From Rhodamnia argentea (lineage: Eukaryota > Streptophyta > Magnoliopsida > Myrtales > Myrtaceae), in NCBI RefSeq assembly GCF_020921035.1, contig NC_063155.1:31427294-31491293 (forward strand): a stretch of 64,000 bases of DNA. The letters run 5' to 3'. Every line of letters begins with the position of its first letter. Within the stretch, counting starts at the first letter, position 1. This document shows positions 47,240 to 57,327 of this stretch, piece by piece. The position numbers and the translations under genes are program-made. A model generated the notes under the pieces. The model ran no database searches and was not told the DNA's origin. It saw nothing but the letters and a program-made list of their open reading frames with translations.

Positions 47240-47422
47240 CACTGTGGACGGTGAGATTGGGCTAGTCCTTTGCGTCCGGCGAGCGTTCCACGTCAATGGT
47301 TTTAGGCCTAAATTGGCTGAAATGACTCAATTGATAAATTGTCAAAAGGTTTAGGATTTAATTGGCCAAATTGAAAAATTTAAGACCGAGTTGGTACAAG
47401 TATAATATATTTCGGACTTTCT
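46993..47422. mobile_element. TIR element, family 1, copy 3 (about 430 bp)
   Basis: Left CCTAAACTTATTGCACTCATCCCAATT pairs with the right end (TATAATATATTTCGGACTTT when read on the plus strand). Inner blocks TCATAAATC / GGTTTAGGATTTAATTGG, GACAATTTG.TAATTGAGTC and its mirror TGACTCAATTGATAAATTGTC are inverted copies. The centre holds an uninterrupted run of about 30 T at 47210-47239. Confidence 0.65.
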
Positions 47423-47549
47423 TTCATTGTATGCTTTGAATAGCTACAATTGAAGTGGAATGGCCCACATTTGGAAAATGAGTTGATATTTTTGAAAGCA
47501 AAAGGTTGCCCTCGCTCGAGCACGATTCCTCCATTAACAACCGAGGTTT

Positions 47550-47679
47550 TTGTTTTTTAATGTCATAGTTCTAACTCTTTTTCTCTCGGATTTTTGCTCT
47601 GCGTTTTTGCAATGCGCAGGAGTCGAACCCTTCACCTACGATTTTCTCAATTTCCTTACCACTAGACCAGTGGGTATCT
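47550..47679 (-). mobile_element. SINE with intact 13-bp target-site duplication
   Basis: On the minus strand it begins with GATACCCACTGGTCTAGTGG (A box TGGTCTAGTGGTAAGG) and has B box GGGTTCGACTCCTG, 34 bases apart. It ends in an A-rich tail (a T-rich start on the plus strand). It is flanked on both sides by the direct repeat ACAACCGAGGTTT, at 47537-47549 and 47680-47692. At about 130 bp it is short, mainly a tRNA-derived head plus tail. The exact duplication suggests a fairly recent insertion. Confidence 0.75.
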
Positions 47680-47692
47680 ACAACCGAGGTTT

Positions 47693-48411
47693 ACGGAGCA
47701 TATCATCGGATCAAAACAAAAACAAGCTTATCTCAAGAGACATAATGCATTTCGCCATGGCACATCTTTGTTGTAATGATAATGCCATCAATACAATCAT
47801 GTAAATCAATAGTACATATCCAGCTTTTCGGTAACAATTGGGTACACTCTCGAGGTATGCAAATTCGAAAACCCAAAACGGGGTCGTGCTATAATTGTGT
47901 TGAATATCGAAACAAATCAATTGTGTCGTGCGTCGGAACTTTTCTGAAGTATACCAAGCTTTAGTCTTTGATTTTTCATGAGCCACTAAAGCCAGGATGT
48001 GTTGGGTGCACATGTAAGAGGTGTGAAACAAAGGAGTCTCACATGGGATGTCGCGATAAATATACTTAGCTGGCTCATAACTTAAACTTCCAAATAAGGA
48101 TCAGAAATGTTAGATTGTGAATGGGCTCAGATTTTGGGTTTCCCGGACCACTCAAATCTGGGCCATATTGTCTTGGATCACGGTCTCAAATCTGTCAAAG
48201 CCCAAGATAGTTCGGATCTGCATGTAATGGGTCGACCTTGTATCTGGTCGAAAGTTTGCCCGACAGAGATCCACTGGAGCTCGGGACATGGGGCATCGGG
48301 CGACTCTTCCAGAAGAGACGCCAACGAGTAAAACCGAACCCGACACAACAGAATCGCTGAAAGCAGGAGAGCGCGGAGGCGATAAGCAACCGAAGCTCTG
48401 TAGACTGGATC
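47693..48411. other. Upstream region of NUDCD2
   Basis: The NUDCD2 promoter is expected here. TGGGCTCAGATT and CTGGGCCATATT motifs at about 48122 and 48168 resemble the TGGGCC/Y site II elements common in plant housekeeping promoters. No other gene was seen. Confidence 0.4.
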
Positions 48412-50600
48412 ATGGCGGAGAAATTGGCTCCCGAGAAGCGCCACATCTTCTCTCACAACGGTGTGTTCCGCTTTGTCTTTCTCTTCATTTGGGGGATATT
48501 GGAGTGCCCGGAGATTTCAATTTTTGATTGCTTCGTGGTGCGCCCCTTGTATTCTACAGGTCAAACGGTGTTCGAATGGGATCAGACCCTGGAAGAGGTT
48601 AACATGTATATTAAATTGCCTCCGAATGTTCATCCCAAGCAATTCTACTGCAAGATTCAGTCCAAGCACGTTGAAGTTGGCATCAAAGGCAACCCTCCTT
48701 ATCTCAATGTCAGCCATTGTTTCCTCAATTCTCACACTCATTTTTTTTTGTCCTCATTTTAGAGGTATTTGGGAATAAAGTTGTGCTGTTCCATTGATGG
48801 CCCTTTTGTTTTCCTGCTTTGTTAGCACGACCTGACGAGCCCCGTGAAGACAGATTGTTCTTTCTGGACTCTGGGTACTGCTTCTTTTTTTCTCTTGTTC
48901 GAGCACTTTATGGTATTATGCGGAATGAACATAATAGGAAAGTTTATGTCAAGCCCAGCTTATGGTTGCTGCTCATTGCAGAAGAAACCTACAAAAGTAT
49001 TTCTCTTCAGTATGTATTGGTGTGACTGCACATAATTGAAGTGTTATTGTGATTGAAATTTGTTAGAGTGCAGCAGCAGATGCAAATGAGCTTAAAATCA
49101 TTTTGTTGCATGTTGTGTTGATTAGTTGTATGTTCTTTTGGTGTAGAGGATGATATAATGCATATAACCCTTCAGAAGAGGGACAAAGGTCAAACATGGT
49201 CTTCTCCAATACAAGGCCAGGGTCAGCTAGATCCGTACGCGTCTGACATGGAGCAGAAACGCCTCATGCTTCAGAGATTTCAAGAAGAGGTGATTGTTAT
49301 GGCTTTCGAGTCAAATTAGTTTTTCATTGTTTTATAGGTTGTTGTTAGTTCCCCTTATGCTATTAATGTTACGAGGCCTTCTGCGGTAAGTGTATACTTA
49401 ATGAGTTAAGCTGTGAGTGTTTGGTTAGCATAATGTTTTAGCAAAAGAAACTTGTTGGTCAAACATGCTCATCAATACTAGTTTCATATGCATGTTGAAG
49501 TTTAAGATGCAAGAACTGCAATAGTCCTCAAGAAAGTAGTTGCAAAGATCACTGAGAATTTTATGTGCTTTTGTTGTTTGATTCGTGTATCCTTTCCTCG
49601 CATGAAACATTTCATAATGCTTAGCAGCACGTTGTATCCTATTGCATCAGCGTACTAGTGCTTTGGCACTTGGTTTGCTCCGCTAGATTGCCTTACATTA
49701 GGATTCTCAAAAGGCAGCTATTTTGGCTTTGTATTGATTGGGATCCTTAGGCAGTGCCACCCCTCCTTCCCTTTCCCCTCCACAGATGATGCATCACCTT
49801 AGCACCTGCTGCCCCAAAGAAAGAGACTGGATGGTCCAATACCAACGAGCTTACCAGAAAATGGTTTTAGTGTATCTATGCCTGATTTTCATTAGGGGAA
49901 AGCTTTGTTGCTGTCTTCCTTTTTTAGACAATCTTCTAGGAAATCTTTCTGCTCCTTTGTTCTGTCTCGTGACTGAAACCCTGCTTGAAAATTGTATAAT
50001 TGGGCTGAAAAGTTTAATTCTTGTTATTCCCCCCTTTTTCAGCCTACCAGTTTTGTCATTCCTTAAGAGCCTAAAGATAATATAAGTTTTTCGATCCAGT
50101 GTGTTTAGTTGTTAATGTACTTTTCTGAGAGGATTCTTGTGATTCTGCTGAATGTTTCTGTTAAGGTGAATCATGAAAATTGCGATTAGAATGAGCTCAA
50201 GAATTCATGTTTTCTTAGCCTTGTCTCTGAGTAACAAATCATGGACCCTCCGAGTGGAATGAGTTCATTTTTCGGAGTTCTCTAATTGTCTACAAGTATC
50301 TTCTACTTTTTTCTTCTTCTTTTTTTCGGTCACAAGTATCTTCTAGTACACTTTGTGATTTTTTCCTTTTTCTACTACATGCAGTTACCTAATAATGAGG
50401 TGTTGGTTGACCAACTTGGTTTTTTGGTGCTCCAACCTTTTTCTACTGCTCTACTCAATATTCAAAGATTTCTCTATGAACTGTCCCTTGATGAAGGTGA
50501 TCTCTTTGTGCAGAATCCAGGATTTGACTTCTCTCAAGCTCAATTCACTGGCAACTGTCCCGATCCAAGGACCTTTATGGGTGGTATTCAGTCTGGTTGA
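48412..50600 (+). CDS. NudC domain-containing protein 2 (CS/p23 fold)
   Basis: Small co-chaperone-like protein with a CS (p23/HSP20-like) domain of the NudC group; relatives work with HSP90 and cytoplasmic client proteins. Five exons: 48412-48460, 48560-48708, 48826-48874, 49147-49289, 50514-50600. They encode 158 aa, the size of animal NUDCD2 (157 aa). The CS domain spans about residues 17-105, with FEWDQTLEEVNMYIKLP, KIQSKHVEVGIKG and DDIMHITLQKRDKGQTWSSP. The C-terminal motif is GFDFSQAQFTGNCPDPRTFMGGI. The predicted end is QSG-stop, whereas I recall RSD in relatives. An acceptor-like CTTGCAG at about 50900 leaves room for another last exon. All introns are GT-AG. Confidence 0.9.
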
Positions 50601-52213
50601 CAATCTTTTTTCCATGATGGTTACTTTTATTAGCTTCCATATGAACTTCTAACAATCTGGTATATAAAATGATCTAACCTGGATCGTGCACCATTTCCAA
50701 CTGTAGCGCTTGGATAATTCGCGCATGTTCTGGATAATGTTTTCTGTCAAGTGTAATTTTATTTGGAGACAATTAGTGAGTGATAAAGCTGGTGAAACTC
50801 TTCTGTCCATCTTCTGTCTCTATGCAACTCTATGCATAAACAATTAGTAAGTGACAAAGTTGTGTGTTTCACCTGTCTTTGCTTCCTTGTGCGCTTGCAG
50901 CGATGACAAGTCGTGCTCCTGCTATTAGGGTAAGCTCTGACTAACCTGTTGTACTCGATGTCATTCTGTTATTAGAGTGGTTATTCGATTATTTCCTTCG
51001 TAGGGGGGTGGGTTTATTGATTTTGCCACCTTTCTCGTAAAGAAATCTTTTTGGAGAACTCTGGTGCGTGAAGGATGGTGCTCTCTGGTTTTAAGAGACT
51101 GAATTTATGTTGGGTTTGGAAATCGACTATCTAGGTTTGGAATGTTCATGGGTTTATGTTTGCTGGTTTTCTCAGGCAAGGATGGTAATCATTCTTTTCT
51201 CCTATTAAATCGCAACCTGCGTAGGATCGGGGAAGGTAAATTTAGCCTCATAACCGAACCAGGACCACAAGCAGATTCAATTAGACATATGTTTTGAGGT
51301 GTAGAAGAATCTCTTCTGTAGAGCTTGAGACGTAAGAATTGTGTCGCCTAGACGAGTTCTCAGCGGTCTGAATCTGTTTATGTGTTTCCGAATGCTGCCT
51401 GTTTGAGGCATGGAGGAAATTAGCAGATGGGGAGTATGAAAGCGAGATATTTGGATTGCAACTGAGTAGATCTAAGCTGTGGATTCTTGATGTTTTTGCT
51501 GTCTTTGCTCCATTCTCCTGGTGACGTCTGATCATAGAATTCACCATGTTGCATGAATAATATTGCTTAGCCCTCGGCTGCTGAAGAACAAAAAGCAGAG
51601 AGTGGTGGGAATCTGGTTCTTCTGGGCACGATCAAGAGTCAACCGGAACACGTCGGAAGAATGGTTTTCTTTGTAGAACCGCAACTTTATAGGGCATCTT
51701 TCATATTTTCTTCCTTGGTGGCCACTGGCAAATATTGATCTTCCCACGGAATGCCATCCATCAGCATTATTCTCGACGGAGGGCGTGCGTCTCTCCCTCT
51801 GTGTCTTTTGTTTCTTTTCTTTTTCGTTTTTTCGTGGGTCGGAGGCGTGCGTCCTTTTAGCCACCAAGTCAACTCCGGAATCTTTTGATTCTACAAATCT
51901 TATAGTTCGGCAAAAATGAAAATTTTAAGCTTTTTGTTAATGATTTTGTTAAAGAGTGTCATGTAATTAATTAGGAAGGTTTTTTAATTCAACGTACGTC
52001 ACTTGCTTAGCGACGAAGGAATTCGACATTTCGACATTTCTCTTAGGCAAGAAAGAAATTTAGATTCACGCACTTTTAAATTAAAATTTATGTTTGTCTT
52101 AATGAGCTCTCCTTGTGCTAATTTTAAAAATAACAAAAATAGTCCCGAACTTTGAAGAATTATGAGACATTACATGTATGACTCTGCATATATTCGAAAA
52201 GGTTTTTGTATGA
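50601..52213. other. Intergenic region after NUDCD2
   Basis: It includes the NUDCD2 3' untranslated region. From about 51,200 it is mixed-composition DNA with open frames under 110 codons and no known domain. No host gene was recognised. Confidence 0.45.
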
Positions 52214-52755
52214 AAAATTATAGGGTTAATATCATGAAAAATTATAGGGTTAATATCACGAAAAATTTCAAATTGATACACTTATGACAAATTTACCTCA
52301 AATTATTTTTTTTTCATGAAAAACTTCAAATTGGTATATCCTTGACAAATTTACTCCAAATCGATATACCTGTTATAAATTTATCCTCTATTAGTTTTTG
52401 TTAAATTTTATTATCAAATTTTCGAGTTGGATGACAAGCGATAATTGCCGGGTGTACACGTTTGAGGTTTTTAGCCTCTGTATCAATTTGAAATTTTTTA
52501 TGGTATTAATTCAATTTAACGAAAATTATGGAAAGGTAAATTTGTCACATGTATACTAATTTGAGATTTTTGGTGGTTAATTTGTCACATATATATTAGT
52601 TTGAGATTTTTTGTGGTTAAAAAAATAATTTTGGGTAAATTTGTTACAGGTGTATCGATTTTTGAGATTTTTTATGATCAAAAAGATAATTTGAGATAAA
52701 TTTATTATAGGTGTATCAGTTCGGAATTTTTTCGTGATATTAACCCAAAATTATA
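52214..52755. mobile_element. MULE-like MITE with 9-bp target duplication
   Basis: The inverted ends read GGGTTAATATCACGAAAAA on both sides, at 52247 onward and at 52746 backward, and continue with matching TGATACAC, ACAAATTTA/ATAAATTTA and CTCAAATTAT blocks. The 9-bp direct repeat AAAATTATA flanks the element at 52238-52246 and 52747-52755. A further copy of the left junction (AAAATTATA plus GGGTTAATATCATG) lies at 52214-52236, as if the left end were duplicated. No coding capacity. The 9-bp duplication points to the Mutator superfamily. Confidence 0.75.
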
Positions 52756-53141
52756 AAAGCCATAAAATGTGAAAAGAAGAAGAAAAGAAATTCGAAGCAG
52801 ACCTCAATTCTTGACCTTTTAACCGCGGAAAATGGAAAGGTTGGTCCCCTGCTCTGCAAATCACCTCTGTGGCGCGACTTCGTACCAACGACACGACGCA
52901 CTCCCCGAGATGTAGCCTCCATGCAACAACTCTCACTTTTGTTTTTGCTTCGTCTTCATCACCTTCAGATTCACAGCCTGCCCCTGATCTTCCTCTTGTC
53001 TTCCTCCTCATTCCTCCTCCCATGGACCCTTGCCCTTCCTAGCCCTCCTATTTTCCTTTCCTTCTCCACCCATGATCGTTCCTAGATCGCAGTCTCACGC
53101 TCCTCCTCCAATCCTTCTCTCTCTTGCCCACCAAGCTCCTC
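52756..53141. other. Leader and promoter region of inositol kinase
   Basis: Composition shifts from AT-rich to GC-richer and pyrimidine-rich towards the start codon at 53142. The 5' leader probably lies in the last 150 bases. Confidence 0.4.
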
Positions 53142-56101
53142 ATGGTGAGAGACTCGACGAAGCCTTCTCAATCCCCCGCTCCCCGCGGTCTCGTCGCCGG
53201 GAATTACTGCCACGACGTCCTCTTCCGAGACGGCACCGCCGAGGCTGAGTCCCTCGGAGGCGCCGTCTCCTTCATCTCCGCCGTGCTCGACGGCCTCTCG
53301 ATTGCCTTCGACTCGGTGTCGAAAGTGGGTCCAGATTTTAAGTACTCGACGGCGCGCTGCCCAATCGCGGCACCCAATCGCAAGACCACTCTCTTCCATG
53401 CGTACTTCGATTCGGGCTCGGGTGAGAACGGGCATGTGGACCGTGTCCTAAAACGGGTCAGCTCTTGCGACCCGATCGCACCTTCGGATATCCCCGAAGC
53501 AAAATTTAATTTTGGGATGGCTGTTGGGGTTGGGGGCGAGATATTGGTGGAGACGCTCGAGAAACTGATTGAGATGTGTAACGTGGTGTTTGTAGATATT
53601 CAGGCCCTGATTCGGATCTTTGATGGTGTTGATGGAACAGTGAGGCTTGTGGAGTTGAAAGAGAGTGGCTTTTATCACCTCTTGCCTCGAATTGGGTTCA
53701 TAAAGGCATCGTCCGAAGAAGCGGCTTATATGGACGTGGAGGAGGTGAGGAAGTGGTGCTGCGTTGTGGTCACAAATGGGAAGGATGGGTGTACTTTGTA
53801 CTGGAAAGATGGGGAGATGAAGATTGAACCCTTTGTCGCTAGTCAGGTTGATCCAACAGGTGCTGGTGATAGCTTTTTGGGTGGGTTAGTTGCCGGGCTT
53901 GTGCAGGGATTGACTGTTCCTGATGCTGCTCTTTTGGGGAATTTCTTTGGTTCTCTTACAGTTGGGCAAGTTGGGCTTCCCAAATTTGAGTTGAGACTCT
54001 TGCAGGTTTGCTTTCTTGGCTTTGTTTTTTAGCTTACAATTGGCATGTCGCTCGTAGGTGGGGTGATGTCTTGCATAAGAGGGATCAGATTCTGAGAGCA
54101 GGGGATCGTAAAAAATAAGATTATGTTTGCAGGTTAAGCATTGATTTCGGATTGTGCTTGCATGTTATGTCTCTGTGAGAACATTGGAACTTAAAAATCG
54201 ATGCAATGGATCTTGTTAGTTTGCTCCTTTTTATGACACCTGTTATGTGATGTCGCAGAAGTTCTTGGAACATGCTAATAAAAGCGGGATACTATTCCAT
54301 GTATTAGTTATGGTGCTTGCATGATGAAGCAATGTCAACCAGTTTCCAACGAATATGTGTCACAGAAAGAAACCACCTTGTACCTTGATATTTGAATGAA
54401 CATTGAATTCCTAATTCTCAGTGGTTGTTTTTGTTATTTGTCAATGACTTGTGGGGGATACTTTCTCAAAAAAGAGAGACCTTTTTTAAATAAGAAAACG
54501 ACACAAATGGTCCTTGAACTTTGGTTTAATGTGTAATGTGACTCCTAAACTTTTTTGTTATTTTAATGTAATCCCTAAATTTTAATCCAATGTTCAATGT
54601 GGTCGTCCCCAAACTTAATTGTTTCTTTTGTGGTTCCTAAACTTTATTCCAATGTTTAACGTGATTCTTGAACTTCTAAACATTTTTATATAGTCTAGAG
54701 TCTACATTGAACATTTACCAATAGATTATGGATCACAAGTCTAAGGACAACATTATATATTGGGCCAAAGTTTAAGGATCATATTGCACAAATTAAAATT
54801 TTATGGCTACATTGCACATTGGACCAAATTTCAAGGACTGATTGTGTTATTATCCCTTTCTAAATCTAGCAAGCTTGCTGGGGAAGATTGCTCTGTTGCC
54901 ATGATATTAGATGGACAACCTCGCAAAATTGGTGCAGCAACTTTTGTCCTTCAACAATTTATGGTGGAAGAGTTTCTTTAAGGACTCCATAAAGTTGTTT
55001 GATAATTGTTTCATCCTAAGATCAAGCAAGTGGATTTTCCCATGTATCGCACCAGATATGCTGTCTTGTCAGTGGTAATTAAGCTTCTATATGTGGATGT
55101 CTGTCCTACAATTAATTAAATGTCAAAGAGAGGACTCCCCTGAACTCTGCAACTTTGTTAGCTGAACTTGGTAGGGGAGGCACATCTTTTCCGAGGCTTC
55201 CCTGATGAACATGTGAACATTCATTCAACTGAGGAGTTTCATTAGTTAGTTTTTTTGGTCAGTAATGATATGGTTGACTTGAAAGGAAATTTGATAAGGC
55301 TTAAGGCTGGTAAATATCCTATCAAACCGTCGCATGCCTTTGTTCTTTGCCTGGTCCATTGGGGATGGTTTATTACTTCAGTTATGTTTCCACTTCATCA
55401 AAACACACTTCATTGTCATTGGACAGTTGCTTTGGTTGATCAAACCTTGACTTCGATAATGTCAATTAGATATCCCTCAGGCTAGCAAGCTCTAATTCTG
55501 TTGTTGTTGATCCAATTTCCTGGTTCCAACGTAAGAGTATGCACTAGGCTGGGATATTACCTAGTCAGGAATTTCTCGTATAATGTTGAAGGTGGAACTT
55601 TGTTGGACGATGCATGTTTTGTCATCCACCTACCATAGTGTAATTAAGCATCATCCAGGCTTTCCTTAACAGAAGTTTCGGACACTGTTGTTTTCATATT
55701 TTACGAATTTTGTTCTCGGTATTTGCATCTTCTTACCTTATGCAATCACAATGCTCACCCCATGACCTCGTTGACCTGGCCATGCTCTGTTTCCATGAGT
55801 TGATGAAACTTTATTTCTGTGAATATTTTTGTAGGATGTCAAGGATGAAGTAGAAAGGCGGAAGATGCAATGCATGCATTGTCTCAATGGAATAAATGAT
55901 GAGCCGAAGTTTCTGAAGCCGGCAAGACATGATGAGTTCCATGCATCCCTTAGTGCATTGAAACTTCAATCCAAGTACCCGATCCACGATCGACCGAGGG
56001 AGCAGTCGAGTCCTGACAAAGGAACCGAACATCCCAGTTCGACATCTCCAACTAATTTAGTTGAAATTAACGGGGCTAAAAAAAGAGCCATTTCTTTTTG
56101 A
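53142..56101 (+). CDS. MIK: Myo-inositol kinase, PfkB family
   Basis: It phosphorylates myo-inositol with ATP to myo-inositol 3-phosphate, feeding phytate and inositol phosphate synthesis; maize lpa3 is the same enzyme. Two exons: 53142-54005 and 55835-56101. They encode 376 aa, against about 353 in Arabidopsis At5g58730, which it follows closely. The ATG at 53142 was chosen because the upstream frame lacks an ATG and relatives begin MVR. NYCHDVL starts the fold near residue 21, and SLGGAVSFISAVLD (37-50) is the N-terminal PfkB glycine motif. DPTGAGDSFLGG (237-248) holds the GAGD anion hole and catalytic Asp243. The tail encoded by exon 2 is hydrophilic and poorly conserved. The 1.8-kb intron contains a MITE. 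Confidence 0.92.
54488..54864. mobile_element. MITE inside inositol kinase intron
   Basis: Left ACACAAATGGTCCTTGAACT and the right end read inward ACACAATCAGTCCTTGAAAT are inverted copies, continuing with TTGGT..AATGTG.AATGT. The interior repeats the same CCTAAACTTT and CAATGTTCAATGTG motifs several times. It has no coding capacity. It resembles family 1 in style but has its own end sequence. Confidence 0.65.
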
Positions 56102-57327
56102 ACAGGTGCTATGAGTCCTATTTAGTCTGAGATATGTTAGATTACTAACTCTAGCAATGTTGGACCAAAAAAAAAAAAAAAACTCTGGCAATGAGGCCTC
56201 CGATAGACTTACGAGCCGCAACTGTATATTTCCTCGATATGGTTGTCAACATTGTTCTGATTGAGAGCCGCTCATTGTCTCGGTTGTCATGCAAAGTTGT
56301 TTTGGGATAGTTCCTGCTGCTTCTTTTACTCTAGACAATGAGAACTGTTCCCGTTCCCAGAGTCCATGTGCGAAGGCCAACATCAAGACCGAGTTAATTT
56401 TGTTGGAAGATGCACTTCTTTAAGGAGGGAGAGGCATCATCCATTCCATCTGCAGCTTCACTGAATACTTGCAAAAGGCCGGGAATGAGAACGAGGAGTC
56501 TAAACCGCATTCATTAAGGTGAAGGAAAATGCACAATCACCTAAACCATGGAAAGATGTTTTGGGCACATGTCCTGGAGAAAGTTCAGCATTGTTTTCGA
56601 CCTTACCAAGCCCACCGGCCAAGATTTGGACCAAAACTGAGCTTCGCGTGGCTAATCAATGGAGGGCCCTGTCCATTGAGGCTCGATGATGAGGATGTTG
56701 GGCTTCCGATCCACAATTCCACTATTTAGTTTACTGAAGTAATTTTTCTGGAATATAGTAGCAGGAGAAAGAGTAAGTACATTTTCAAATTGAAATGCTT
56801 TGCTCACGTACCTTATGTTACAAACTACAAAGTAGAAAGACAACCAGAGAAACGGTCATAGAGGCCCATTGAGGCCCAAGCCACGTGCGTAGCCAATGGC
56901 CCACTTTTTAAGCCTAGTCAAGGACTAAAACTTTGGGTCTTAACTAATCTTGAACATGGGCCTTGGCCCACTAAGGCTAAAGGCGAGCCCATAGGTCTCG
57001 ATGGGCCCATAAATTGGCCTTATTGGCCATGAATGCCCACTGCGAATGGGGCATGTCTGGGCTTCACGGGCCCATTGAAGGCCCAAAACAACCGGCCCTT
57101 TTTGTTGTCGCAAGTCGAATGGCAACATTACTTGATACAAGCGCGAAATTAAATCATGTAGAAAAGCCCGACTCCAAACACATTAGAACAACCCAAATAC
57201 CCAAACAGAAAAGTACAGCTTTACTTCCAAATCCACATATCGGTTTCACATGACCTTCACTGTTTTCGTATCTCTCTTAACTGCTGTCTAAGAGCTACTT
57301 ATGGTAAACATGTTGGCATCAGTTCGA
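56102..57327. other. Convergent spacer with GGCCCA cluster
   Basis: It separates the 3' ends of the inositol kinase and cyclophilin genes. Between about 56860 and 57095 there are roughly ten GGCCCA, GGCCCAA or TGGGCC motifs and one CACGTG core. Such motifs normally mark plant promoters, but no gene starts here. Short open frames show no known domain. Confidence 0.45.

Noticed and set aside
47600-47680. A tRNA gene on the minus strand
   Set aside because: Only the A and B boxes fit. The arms do not fold into a cloverleaf, and the flanking direct repeats and A-rich tail show a SINE.
48152-48456. Minus-strand frames opposite the NUDCD2 promoter and exon 1
   Set aside because: They are shadows of the NUDCD2 leader and first exon, with no similarity to known proteins.
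53124-53141. Upstream start for inositol kinase
   Set aside because: The codon at 53124 is TTG. The ATG at 53142 matches the start of relatives.
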